A stretch of DNA of 47,946 nucleotides from positions 635-48,580 of the forward strand of contig MENI01000061.1 of NCBI GenBank assembly GCA_001768195.1, given 5' to 3'. How positions within the stretch are numbered: the first letter of the stretch is position 1; every line of letters starts with the position of its first letter. Positions 25,476-34,460 of this stretch are shown here, piece by piece. The DNA is from Bacteroidetes bacterium GWA2_40_15 (GTDB lineage: Bacteria; Bacteroidota; Bacteroidia; Bacteroidales; VadinHA17). Under the pieces are notes generated by a model. The model saw only the letters and a list, made by a program, of their open reading frames with translations, was not told the origin of the DNA and did no database searches. The position numbers and the translations under genes were made by a program.

Positions 25476-26945
25476 ATGAAAACCAACAGAAGAAGTTTTT
25501 TCAAAATTGCAGGTGCAGCCGGAGCCGGAGTACTAGCCGGATCTTCATTAAGTTCCTGTACAACAGGTGAAAAAAGTCAGCAATCAGGGCCTTTTGCAGC
25601 CATAAAAGAGCTTGCCGACAGGTCTCATTCACAGCTGTTTAATATGAGCGGATTTGCTGCACCAAAGATTGATGTGGTTCGTGTTGGAGTAATCGGCTTA
25701 GGCAGCCGCGGACCGGGGGCTGTTGAAAGACTGGCAAAGATTGATGGTCTTGAGATAAAGGCTCTCTGTGACAAACTACCCGACAGGGTTGAAAAAGCAC
25801 AGGGGATACTGGCTAAAAACGGTCTGCCTGCAGCCAAGGGTTACACCGGATCAACAGAAGTATGGAAGGAATTATGTCAGAGCAATGAGCTGGATCTGGT
25901 GTATATAACTACTCCATGGAGCCTTCATGCTACTATGGCAGTTTATGCCATGGAGAACGGAAAACATGCTGCATCTGAAGTACCGGCATGTACAACGCTT
26001 GAAGAGGCATGGCAGCTTGTCGAAACTTCGGAAAAGACAAAGAAGCATTGCATGATGCTTGAGAATTGCTGTTATGATTTCTTTGAACTACTCACATTAA
26101 ATATGGCAAGGCAGGGCTTCTTCGGAGAGATACTTCATGTTGAGGGAGCATATATTCACGATCTGCTGAAGTCAAATTTCAGCAAGGATGCATATGTTGA
26201 CATGTGGCGTCTTAAGGAAAACCAGCACCGGATTGGCAGTCTTTATCCAACTCACGGACTTGGACCGGTAAGTCAGGCTCTGAACATTAACAGGGGCGAC
26301 AGGATGGATTACCTGACATCAGTATCAACAAACGATTTTCAGATGGCAGTTACTGCAGAAGAACTGGCCAGTAAGGATGATTTCTACAAAGAATTTGTTA
26401 CCAAAGGTTATCGGGGTAATATGAATACAACCGTCATCCGCACTGAAAAAGGCAAAACAATTATGATCCAGCACGATGTAACCTCTCCCCGTCCATATTC
26501 AAGAATACATCTTGTCAGCGGTACAAAGGGAGTTGCAGTGAAGTATCCTGAACCCGGAAGAATTGCTACCTCTCATGAATGGTTTGATGAAGCTAAAATG
26601 AAAGAGCTGGAAACTCAGTATACTCCGGAAATTGTCAAACGTATTGGGGAACTTGCCAAACAAATTGGTGGTCACGGGGGCATGGATTTCATGATGGACT
26701 GGAGGCTGATTGACTGCCTTAGAAATGGTATTCCTCTCGATCAGGATGTTTATGATGCAGCCCTCTGGAGCAGCGTGGCTCCACTGAGCGAATGGTCGGT
26801 AGCAAACCGTTCAAACTCAATTACCGTGCCTGATTTCACATGCGGTTCATACAAGTCAAACACTCCGGTGGATGTTACACTTTCAAAAGGTGGAAATACC
26901 GGTGTCAGGGTCAATACAAAATCAGGCAACCAGTTAACACTTTAA
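25476..26945 (+). CDS. Tat-exported Gfo/Idh/MocA lipoprotein, GH109-like
   Basis: The 489-residue product has a twin-arginine signal (TNRRSFFKIAGAAGAG) that ends in a lipobox (LSSC, Cys28). The mature part has an N-terminal NAD-binding fold (VGVIGLGSRGPGAV, Gly71-Gly79) and the Gfo/Idh C-terminal domain. Sequences such as YITTPWSLHATMAVYAMENG, ASEVPACTTLEEAWQLVE, MMLENCCYDFFEL, and LYPTHGLGPVSQALNINRGD match GH109 (NAD-dependent alpha-N-acetylgalactosaminidase type). GH109 enzymes cleave by transient 3-keto oxidation and beta-elimination with a bound NAD. With the DUF1080 hydrolase and second Gfo/Idh protein downstream it forms a redox-glycosidase module. Confidence 0.9.
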   Translation: MKTNRRSFFKIAGAAGAGVLAGSSLSSCTTGEKSQQSGPFAAIKELADRSHSQLFNMSGFAAPKIDVVRVGVIGLGSRGPGAVERLAKIDGLEIKALCDKLPDRVEKAQGILAKNGLPAAKGYTGSTEVWKELCQSNELDLVYITTPWSLHATMAVYAMENGKHAASEVPACTTLEEAWQLVETSEKTKKHCMMLENCCYDFFELLTLNMARQGFFGEILHVEGAYIHDLLKSNFSKDAYVDMWRLKENQHRIGSLYPTHGLGPVSQALNINRGDRMDYLTSVSTNDFQMAVTAEELASKDDFYKEFVTKGYRGNMNTTVIRTEKGKTIMIQHDVTSPRPYSRIHLVSGTKGVAVKYPEPGRIATSHEWFDEAKMKELETQYTPEIVKRIGELAKQIGGHGGMDFMMDWRLIDCLRNGIPLDQDVYDAALWSSVAPLSEWSVANRSNSITVPDFTCGSYKSNTPVDVTLSKGGNTGVRVNTKSGNQLTL

Positions 26946-26977
26946 TATCAAATTGTTTAACCTAAAGAGATAATATT

Positions 26978-27739
26978 ATGAAAACACTTTTAAAGACAGG
27001 GTTGATTGCTGTTGTTACGGCTTGTCTGATGAGCTGCAGCAGTTCAGAACCGAAGGATGCCAATGGCCTCTATGCTGAAATTGATAAGAAAGCTGTTCCG
27101 AATACACTTACCGATAAGGAGAAAGGTAACGGATGGCAGATCTTATTCGACGGCGCCACAACAGATGGCTGGCGTGGATATAATATGACAGTATTTCCCG
27201 ATAGCTGGGCGATTGAAGATGGCAGTCTTACAATGAATACAACAGGAGGAGCTGAGAGTCAGGATATTATTACAAACAGGAAATACAGGAATTTTGTCTT
27301 AAGTGTTGAGTATAAACTGACACCGGCTGCCAACAGCGGAATCATCTACCAGATTAAAGAGGATACGATCTATAAGTTTCCTTATGAAACAGGCCCGGAA
27401 TTCCAGGTGATTGATCATGAAGGATGGCCCGATAAACTTGAAGACTGGCAGATAAACGGCTCGAACTATGCAATGTATCCCCCGAAAGCAAAACCATTCA
27501 GGCCGGTCGGAGAGTGGAACAGCCTGTTCCTTTATGTAAAGGATAATAAGGTTACCCAGATACTGAATGGCGAAGTTGTTGTAGAATACGAAAAATATTC
27601 AGACGAGTGGAATAAGCTGCGGAATAGCGGAAAATGGGCGGATTTCCCTGACTGGGGTAAATTTGATGAAGGCCATATTTCGCTTCAGAACCATGGAACA
27701 AAGGTTTGGTACAGAAGTATTAAGCTGAAAGAGATTTAG
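26978..27739 (+). CDS. 3-keto-disaccharide hydrolase (DUF1080) lipoprotein
   Basis: The 253-residue product has a lipoprotein signal (CLMSC) and one DUF1080 domain, a concanavalin-like jelly-roll: GWQILFDGATTDGWRGYN, SWAIEDGSLTMN, FVLSVEYKLTPAANSGIIYQ, GPEFQVIDHEGWPDK, and a closing ISLQNHGTKVWYRSIKLKEI. The domain is now called 3-keto-disaccharide hydrolase, after enzymes that cleave glycosides whose sugar has first been oxidised at C3. It is flanked on both sides by Gfo/Idh oxidoreductases, the expected oxidising partners, with gaps of 32 and 21 bases. Confidence 0.92.
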   Translation: MKTLLKTGLIAVVTACLMSCSSSEPKDANGLYAEIDKKAVPNTLTDKEKGNGWQILFDGATTDGWRGYNMTVFPDSWAIEDGSLTMNTTGGAESQDIITNRKYRNFVLSVEYKLTPAANSGIIYQIKEDTIYKFPYETGPEFQVIDHEGWPDKLEDWQINGSNYAMYPPKAKPFRPVGEWNSLFLYVKDNKVTQILNGEVVVEYEKYSDEWNKLRNSGKWADFPDWGKFDEGHISLQNHGTKVWYRSIKLKEI

Positions 27740-27760
27740 CACTTTTAAATCATCATAATT

Positions 27761-29254
27761 ATGTCGGAATCACAAAACTCCCGTCGTGATTTTCTTAAGA
27801 AAACAGGACTGGTAACTGCTGCTTTCACTATTCTTCCGGGTAATGTAATAAGCAGACCTGGCAGAAAAGCTCCGAGTGATAAGCTCAATATTGCAGGAAT
27901 AGGTATCGGAGGCAAGGGGCATGTCAACCTTAAGGGGATGAATACAGAGAACATAGTAGCGCTATGCGATGTGGACTGGAAATATGCAGATGTCTGTTTC
28001 AAAGATTTTCCTGGAGCAAAAAAATACTGGGACTGGCGTAAGATGTTAGATGAGATGGCAAGCTCCATCGATGGAATAATGGTAGCTACTGCTGATCATA
28101 CTCATGCCGGTATCACTGCGACTGCATTGACAATGGGTAAGCATGTATATTGCCAGAAACCTCTGACTCATTCAGTATACGAGTCGCGCCTGCTTACAAA
28201 GCTGGCCAAAAAGCATAAAGTTGCCACGCAGATGGGAAACCAGGGCAACTCACATGACGATGTCAGAAAACTTTGTGAGTGGATTTGGAATAATGAGATA
28301 GGGGAGATCAGGGAGGTTCATGCATGGACCGACAGACCAATTTGGCCACAGGGTATACCCAGGCCAGCAAAGGTGATGCCGGTACCGAAAACAATGAATT
28401 GGGATCTCTTTATTGGTCCTGCACCAATGCGCCCGTTTAACGGAATATACACACCATGGAACTGGAGAGGTTGGTGGGATTTTGGTACAGGTGCATTTGG
28501 CGATATGGCCTGTCATGTTCTGGATCCTGTTTACAGGGCATTGAAACTGGGATATCCTGACAAAGTGCGTGGCAGCTCAACATCGATTAATACCGAATCA
28601 GCTCCACAGGCCGAGACAGTGGAGTTTTCATTCCCTGCCCGCGATAATATGCCTAAGGTAGCCTTCCCGCAGGTGAAAGTGCATTGGTATGACGGAGGCC
28701 TGTTGCCAAACCTTACTGATCTTCTGCCTGAGGGTGAGAATCTTATGGCCGACGGACTTGGAGGTTGTCTGTTTATAGGTTCAAAAGATACGCTCATGTG
28801 TGGCTGCGGTGGGTATAATCCAAGATTACTTTCGGGACGGATTCCTGATGTTAAGCCATACCTGCGTCGAATCCCGGGAGGCGATACATTCTATCCAAAC
28901 GGACCTCACGAGCAGGACTGGATCCGTGCATGCAAAGAGTCACCTGACAGCAGAACAGAAGGCTCTTCCAATTTTGCCTATGCAGGACCGTTTAATGAGA
29001 TGGTTATGCTTGGAGTGCTGGCGGTCAGATTGCAGGGTCTCAACAAAGCTTTATCATGGGATGGCGAAAACATGAGGTTCACTAACATATCGGCAGGTGA
29101 AGAGTTGAAAATAATGGTCTCTGATGATTTTAAGGTTGTTGATGGCCACCCTACATTCGATAAAAAATATCAGACTTTCAATGCTCTTAAAAGTGCAGAA
29201 CAGTATATTAAACACACTTACCGAGAAGGCTGGAGTCTTCCGTCCATGCCCTGA
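27761..29254 (+). CDS. Tat-exported Gfo/Idh/MocA-family oxidoreductase
   Basis: The 497-residue product has a near-ideal twin-arginine motif (SRRDFLKKTGLV, residues 8-19). The mature part has the NAD-binding GIGIGGKGHVNLKG (from about 46), VATADHTHAGI, and CQKPLTHSVYESRLL, where the usual E-K-P is Q-K-P and the lysine is kept. The later WDFGTGAFGDMACHVLDPVYRAL segment is typical of large exported Gfo/Idh proteins of Bacteroidota and Planctomycetota. It should oxidise or reduce a sugar at C3 in the periplasm with tightly bound NAD(H). It follows the DUF1080 gene and precedes the sugar importer. Confidence 0.9.
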   Translation: MSESQNSRRDFLKKTGLVTAAFTILPGNVISRPGRKAPSDKLNIAGIGIGGKGHVNLKGMNTENIVALCDVDWKYADVCFKDFPGAKKYWDWRKMLDEMASSIDGIMVATADHTHAGITATALTMGKHVYCQKPLTHSVYESRLLTKLAKKHKVATQMGNQGNSHDDVRKLCEWIWNNEIGEIREVHAWTDRPIWPQGIPRPAKVMPVPKTMNWDLFIGPAPMRPFNGIYTPWNWRGWWDFGTGAFGDMACHVLDPVYRALKLGYPDKVRGSSTSINTESAPQAETVEFSFPARDNMPKVAFPQVKVHWYDGGLLPNLTDLLPEGENLMADGLGGCLFIGSKDTLMCGCGGYNPRLLSGRIPDVKPYLRRIPGGDTFYPNGPHEQDWIRACKESPDSRTEGSSNFAYAGPFNEMVMLGVLAVRLQGLNKALSWDGENMRFTNISAGEELKIMVSDDFKVVDGHPTFDKKYQTFNALKSAEQYIKHTYREGWSLPSMP

Positions 29255-29264
29255 TATTAGTTTT

Positions 29265-29343
29265 ACCTGGAACCTGGAACATGGAACCTGAAACCTTGAA
29301 CCTTGAACCTTGAACCTTGAACCTTGAACCTTGAACCTGAACC
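29265..29343 (+). repeat. 7-bp microsatellite (ACCTTGA) abutting a start codon
   Basis: Six perfect ACCTTGA units (29293-29334) are preceded by four degenerate units (ACCTGGA twice, ACATGGA, ACCTGAA) and followed by a partial unit that ends directly at the ATG of the MFS gene (29344). The entire 89-base gap between the two genes is almost filled, so the ribosome-landing region of the importer is repeat DNA. Confidence 0.95.
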
Positions 29344-30672
29344 ATGACAAGGAACGATAGTTATCTGTACTTTATTTGCATGATTGCAACTATGGGCGGA
29401 CTGATGTTTGGGTTTGATATTGCAATCATTTCCGGCGCAGTCCCGTTTATTCAGGCTTATTTCGGATGGACCGAACTGGAACTTGGCTGGGGTGTAAGCT
29501 CTCTTCTGATGGGAGCTATATTTGGCGCTTTTGGTTCAGGTATCCTGACTGACAAATTCGGCAGGAAAAAGGTATTGATTTATGTTGCTCTCTTCTTTGC
29601 ACTATCATGCGCCATGACTGCCATTGCCACATCACCTGTGCTGTTTGTCCTGTCGCGGATATTTGGAGGTCTGGCAGTCGGAGCTGCCTCAGTTCTGTCC
29701 CCGATGTATGTGGCAGAAGTGGCTCCTGCACGTAACCGTGGTATGCTTGTGGCAGTTTATCAACTGGCAATCGTATTTGGAATTTTATGTTCCTATACCA
29801 TTAATTACTGGTTACATGATGCAGACAATAACTGGAGGTGGATGTTCGCTACCGGTGTAGTTCCTTCTGTTATCTTTTTTATTGGTTTGTTTTTCATTCC
29901 GGAAAGTCCGCGATGGCTATATAAAGCAGGACGAAAAGAGGAATCATTTAATGTACTGACAAGGATTGGTGGTGAATCACTTGCAAAGGAGGAAATACAG
30001 GAAATAGCAGAATCTCTCGACAACAATTCTGAATCTGTTTCAAGAGGGGAGATATTCAAACCAGCTTCCCGTAAGGTGATGATAGTAGGTTTCTTTTTGG
30101 CAGTATTAGTTCAGGTAAGTGGTATAAATACGGTAATTGATTATGCTCCCAAAATACTTCTGGCTGCCGGAGTGGAGATAAAAAATGCCCTTCTTCAGAC
30201 TTCAATACTTGGCCTTATTAACTTGTTATTCACTTTTGTTGCAATACTTTTCATTGATAAAGTCGGCAGACGAAGGTTATATCTTATAGGCTCAATGTGT
30301 ATGGCAATAACGCTGATAATGCTTGCAGTTTCATTCTTTCTCCAGATGGAAGGTATTTTCACACTTGTATGCATAATGCTGTTTCTGGCATCTTTTTCAT
30401 CATGTATCGGTCCGGTATTCTGGACCCTTGTATCGGAGATATATCCAAACCGCATAAGGGGTAAAGCTCTGGCATTTGCCTCTTTTACACAATGGATATT
30501 TAATTTTCTGGTAGTATTGCTTTTTCCGCACTTTCTGGCATCAGCCGGAGGCGCTGCAACATTTCTTTTTCTGGCACTGATGTCATTTATCCAATGGTTA
30601 TTCACATACCTGTATGTGCCTGAAACAAAAGGTAAGTCACTGGAAGAGATTGAACATCTCTGGAATAAATAA
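29344..30672 (+). CDS. Sugar-porter MFS transporter
   Basis: The 442-residue protein has twelve predicted membrane helices and the signatures of the sugar porter family (XylE/GLUT type): GLMFGFDIAIISGAVPFIQ in helix 1, GSGILTDKFGRKK between helices 2 and 3, PESPRWLYKAGR after helix 6, IDKVGRRRLYLIG, GPVFWTLVSEIYPNRIRGKA and a PETKGKSLEEIE tail. It should import a monosaccharide by proton symport. As the only sugar importer in the window it is the likely supply for the isomerase-kinase-aldolase route downstream. Confidence 0.93.
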   Translation: MTRNDSYLYFICMIATMGGLMFGFDIAIISGAVPFIQAYFGWTELELGWGVSSLLMGAIFGAFGSGILTDKFGRKKVLIYVALFFALSCAMTAIATSPVLFVLSRIFGGLAVGAASVLSPMYVAEVAPARNRGMLVAVYQLAIVFGILCSYTINYWLHDADNNWRWMFATGVVPSVIFFIGLFFIPESPRWLYKAGRKEESFNVLTRIGGESLAKEEIQEIAESLDNNSESVSRGEIFKPASRKVMIVGFFLAVLVQVSGINTVIDYAPKILLAAGVEIKNALLQTSILGLINLLFTFVAILFIDKVGRRRLYLIGSMCMAITLIMLAVSFFLQMEGIFTLVCIMLFLASFSSCIGPVFWTLVSEIYPNRIRGKALAFASFTQWIFNFLVVLLFPHFLASAGGAATFLFLALMSFIQWLFTYLYVPETKGKSLEEIEHLWNK

Positions 30673-30704
30673 CTCAATATTTTTAAACTACACTCTACTT
30701 AAAT

Positions 30705-33212
30705 ATGAAAAAGGGTACACTATTACAGCTGGGTACAGCTCTTTTCGGAGCACTTATAATCTTCTCCTGTTCTTCAAAGAACGAAAGAACTGGTCAGGCC
30801 ATACATGAATTCAATGGCGATTATACCGGTAAGTATCTCGACAGGGTTTCATTTCCGATCGGGGGTATAGGTGCAGGTATGTTTTGCATGGATGGAGCAG
30901 GTTCCCTGTCTCATCTTTCAATAAACAACAGACCTGAGATGTTCAATGAACCCTATGCTTTCGCCGCAATAAGTATAAAAGGTCATAAAGATGCGGCAAA
31001 GGCGCTTGAGGCTCAGGTTCCTGAATGGAAGATGTTTGGAATGGGGGGTTCAGGAAATGGAGGCGCAGGAAAAAACTACGGTTATCCGCGCTTTAAAAAC
31101 GGACGCTTTCTGCCAAGGTTCCCTTTTGCAACTCTGGTACTTGAGGATAGTGATATTCCCCTCAGTGCGGAAGTTACAGGATGGAGTCCGTTCATACCGA
31201 CGGATAATGATAATTCGAGCCTTCCGGCCGGAGCAATGGAATATAAATTCAAAAATACTTCATCTTCCGATATTGAGGCTGTATTTTCATGGAACTCGAG
31301 AAATATTGTGTCCGAACGAACCGGAAGAATTCTAAGCATGAAGAATGGTTTTGTACTTACAAGTGAAGGGAGTGAAAAGATCCCTTCAGGCAACACCGGT
31401 TATGCAGTTTCCGTTGATGATGACAATGCTGTAGTTGATCATTGCTGGTTCAGGGGATCATGGTTTGATCCGGCTATGATATTGTGGAAGAATATTGAAA
31501 ACGGGACATTGGTTTCCAATCCTCCGGTCGATAACAACGCGCCGGGAGCTTCAATATACGTACCTTTAAAACTTAAAGCAGGAGAGGAGAAGACTATTCA
31601 GGTCCGCTTCAGCTGGTATATGCCTGATACAAAATTATCAATAGGAATAACAGCATCAGCCGGAAAGCAACTTCCGGTTTACAAGCCCTGGTATGCTTCA
31701 CGTTTCAATAACCTGACTGAGGTTACAGAATACTGGAATAAGAATTATGATGATCTTAAGCATAAGAGTGAATTGTTCCGCGATGCCTTCTTTTCGTCTA
31801 CATTACCACCAGAGGTTATTGAGGCTGTGGCTGCTAATCTCACAATTATCAAATCTCCTACCGTACTAAGGCAGGACGATGGAAGACTCTGGGCCTGGGA
31901 AGGTTGTGGAGACAACAGCGGCTGTTGTCACGGGTCATGTACTCATGTCTGGAATTATGCCCAGGCGATACCTCACCTTTTTCCTTCACTTGAGAGAACC
32001 CTCAGAGAGACAGAGTTCATGGTCAGCCAGGATGATAAGGGGCATCAGACCTTCAGGGCCAATATCCCTATCTCTGAACCTGCACATACATTCTATGCGG
32101 CTGCCGATGGCCAGCTTGGAGGTATAATGAAAGTTTACAGGGACTGGCGGATAGGTGGCGATACAGAATGGATGAAGAATATGTTTCCTTATGTAAAGAA
32201 GAGTATCGATTATTGTATTGAAACCTGGGATCCCGGCCATAAAGGTTACCTTGAAGAACCGCATCACAACACCTATGATATTGAATTCTGGGGACCTGAT
32301 GGTATGTGTACAAGCTTTTATCTTGGCGCCCTCACTGCCTTTATTGAGATGAGCAAAGCTGCAGGTTCACCTTCTGAAGATTATGAAGCCCTGCTTGGTA
32401 AAGGCAAAACTTTTATGGAAACCGATCTTTATGATGGTGAATATTTTATCCAGAAAGTTGTTTGGGAAGGACTCAAAGCGCCCAGTCCGGTTGAAGTTGC
32501 AAAGACAAGTCTTAACATAGGTTATTCTGATGAGGCTTTGGAACTAATGAAAAAAGAAGGCCCGAAGTATCAGTATGGTAAAGGTTGCCTTTCGGATGGT
32601 GTACTGGGGATGTGGATGGCATCAGTTTGCGGACTTGATGAGGTCGTCGACAATGAAATGGTAAAAAGCAATCTCGTTGCGATTCATAAGTATAACCTGA
32701 GGAAAGTGCTTTATAACCATTCCAATCCGCAGAGACCTACATATGCCGTCGGCAGGGATGGGGGGCTGCTTTTGTGCACCTGGCCCAAGGAGGGAAAACT
32801 GTCACTTCCATTTGTATACAGTAATGAGGTTTGGACAGGTATTGAATACCAGGTTGCAAGTCATCTGATGCTCAAGGGAGAAGTTGAGAAAGGCCTTGAG
32901 ATTGTGCGTGTTTGCAGGGAGAGATATAACGGCAGGGTACGTAATCCGTTCAATGAGTATGAATGTGGGAACTGGTATGCGCGTGCCATGTCGAGCTATG
33001 CATTGATTGAAGGGTTGACCGGTGTCCGTTATGATGCAGTTGACCGGACATTATACATTGATTCGAAGATAGGTGATTTTACAAGCTTCCTCTCAACTTC
33101 AACAGGCTTTGGAAATGTTGGTTTAAAAGGGGGAAAACCTTTTATCAATGCAGTCTATGGTAAGATTGATGCTGATAAGATAATGGTGTCAGGTGTTGAA
33201 ACTAAAATTTAA
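30705..33212 (+). CDS. GH116-family glycosyl hydrolase lipoprotein (GBA2/DUF608-like)
   Basis: The 835-residue lipoprotein (LIIFSC, Cys22) has a beta-sandwich N-terminal domain (FPIGGIGAGMFCMDGAGSLS, residues 50-69) and an (alpha/alpha)6 barrel beginning around 355. GH116 marks include SPTVLRQDDGRLWAWEGC with Glu399 as candidate nucleophile, CCHGSCTHVWNYAQAIPHLF, and HNTYDIEFWG with Asp525 as candidate acid/base. GH116 contains beta-glucosidases, beta-xylosidases, glucosylceramidases and N-acetylglucosaminidases. The GSC-THVWNY branch seen here differs from classical GBA2 proteins, so specificity is open. It lies between the MFS importer and a GH172 gene. Confidence 0.88.
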   Translation: MKKGTLLQLGTALFGALIIFSCSSKNERTGQAIHEFNGDYTGKYLDRVSFPIGGIGAGMFCMDGAGSLSHLSINNRPEMFNEPYAFAAISIKGHKDAAKALEAQVPEWKMFGMGGSGNGGAGKNYGYPRFKNGRFLPRFPFATLVLEDSDIPLSAEVTGWSPFIPTDNDNSSLPAGAMEYKFKNTSSSDIEAVFSWNSRNIVSERTGRILSMKNGFVLTSEGSEKIPSGNTGYAVSVDDDNAVVDHCWFRGSWFDPAMILWKNIENGTLVSNPPVDNNAPGASIYVPLKLKAGEEKTIQVRFSWYMPDTKLSIGITASAGKQLPVYKPWYASRFNNLTEVTEYWNKNYDDLKHKSELFRDAFFSSTLPPEVIEAVAANLTIIKSPTVLRQDDGRLWAWEGCGDNSGCCHGSCTHVWNYAQAIPHLFPSLERTLRETEFMVSQDDKGHQTFRANIPISEPAHTFYAAADGQLGGIMKVYRDWRIGGDTEWMKNMFPYVKKSIDYCIETWDPGHKGYLEEPHHNTYDIEFWGPDGMCTSFYLGALTAFIEMSKAAGSPSEDYEALLGKGKTFMETDLYDGEYFIQKVVWEGLKAPSPVEVAKTSLNIGYSDEALELMKKEGPKYQYGKGCLSDGVLGMWMASVCGLDEVVDNEMVKSNLVAIHKYNLRKVLYNHSNPQRPTYAVGRDGGLLLCTWPKEGKLSLPFVYSNEVWTGIEYQVASHLMLKGEVEKGLEIVRVCRERYNGRVRNPFNEYECGNWYARAMSSYALIEGLTGVRYDAVDRTLYIDSKIGDFTSFLSTSTGFGNVGLKGGKPFINAVYGKIDADKIMVSGVETKI

Positions 33213-33224
33213 AAATTTACTTAA

Positions 33225-34412
33225 ATGAAGAATATTGCCGTTTCTGTTATCGTGTTTTTATTCCCCGCATTGCTTATAAGTCAGGTTCCGGGGGATGAAT
33301 TATTTCAGCTTTCAAAGATTCAGAAAGATGTAAAATCAAAGCAGGTGAGCAGTTTTGATAAAACTGGAGGTAACGGCGACTGCCTGGTTAAAATAAAGGA
33401 TGGAGCAACTGCCACACTTATGGATGTAAAGGGTGCAGGAGTGATTAAACATATCTGGATCACTATTGCTCCTATGGCAAACGAGCTCAGCAGGAATGAC
33501 ATTATTATAAAAATGTACTGGGACGGGAATAGTTATCCATCAGTTGAATCCCCGATAGGGCCGTTCTTTGGAAATGGATGGAACGAAACTTACAATTTTG
33601 TAAGTGTACCTTTATCTATAGCTCCCGGAGCCGGAAAATCATACGTTTGTTACTTTTCAATGCCTTTTTCCAAAGGAGCAAGAGTAGAAATCGAGAATCA
33701 GACCGGAAGGGAAATATCGAATTTTTATTATAATATTAACTATGTAGAGATGAAACAATTGCCGGAAAATTCCGGTCGTTTCCACGCATGGTATAATCAT
33801 GAGATAACTGAAGCACATCCTGATGGAGAAAATGAATGGGGCCTGTTAGGTGCACCAGGGAAGAATAAGTATGGCGAAGACAATTATGTTTTTGCAGATA
33901 TTAAAGGAAAGGGACATTTTATTGGTGTGAATTACTATGTAAATTGCCCGACAACAATGTGGTACGGCGAAGGAGATGAAATGGTTTTTATCGACGGAGA
34001 TTCCCTGCCAACCTTTAATGGTACAGGCACTGAGGATTTCTTTAATACCTCATGGTGTCCGAAGGAGCTATTCTCCCATCCGTACTATGGATATCCCAGG
34101 GTGAATAATGAAACCGGATGGCTTGGTCATACACATGTTTACCGCTTCTTTATTGCAGATCCTGTTTATTTTGATAAATCATGCAGGTTTACAATCGAAC
34201 ATGGTCATAATAATACCCTTACACTTGACCTGGCATCTGTAGCCTACTGGTACCAGGATAACGCATCCAGGCTACCAAAATCTTTTACAAAAGAGGAAAG
34301 GGAGCATAAACCGCTTATCGGCGCTTCTGAAATACACTTATGGAGGAATTCATGGAGGATTGATCATGGGAATAATGATGAATTGTGGGGTAATGAAAAG
34401 ATAAACAAGTAA
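33225..34412 (+). CDS. GH172-family (DUF2961) secreted glycosidase, copy 2
   Basis: The 395-residue protein has a cleavable signal (FPALLISQ) and a compact DUF2961/GH172 domain. The paired acids are Glu249 (MWYGEGDE) and Glu270 (GTGTEDFF), 21 residues apart. Other signatures are GAGVIKHIWITIAP, GPFFGNGWNETYNF and CYFSMPFSKGARVEIENQTG. Known members of the family act on fructofuranosyl or D-arabinofuranosyl linkages. The gene starts 13 bases after the GH116 gene, so both probably act on one substrate. Confidence 0.9.
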   Translation: MKNIAVSVIVFLFPALLISQVPGDELFQLSKIQKDVKSKQVSSFDKTGGNGDCLVKIKDGATATLMDVKGAGVIKHIWITIAPMANELSRNDIIIKMYWDGNSYPSVESPIGPFFGNGWNETYNFVSVPLSIAPGAGKSYVCYFSMPFSKGARVEIENQTGREISNFYYNINYVEMKQLPENSGRFHAWYNHEITEAHPDGENEWGLLGAPGKNKYGEDNYVFADIKGKGHFIGVNYYVNCPTTMWYGEGDEMVFIDGDSLPTFNGTGTEDFFNTSWCPKELFSHPYYGYPRVNNETGWLGHTHVYRFFIADPVYFDKSCRFTIEHGHNNTLTLDLASVAYWYQDNASRLPKSFTKEEREHKPLIGASEIHLWRNSWRIDHGNNDELWGNEKINK

Positions 34413-34423
34413 ATAAAAGTCGT

Positions 34424-34440
34424 GTCGCCTGGCAGGTGAC
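34424..34440 (+). terminator. Short hairpin between the GH172 and ABC permease genes
   Basis: GTCGCCT and AGGTGAC form a 7-bp stem (one G-T pair) with a GGC loop, followed within eight bases by an A-run rather than a T-run. It may be a weak terminator, a processing site or an RNA element ahead of the permease start at 34461. Confidence 0.35.
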
Positions 34441-34460
34441 GAAATCCAAAAAAAGTCTCA

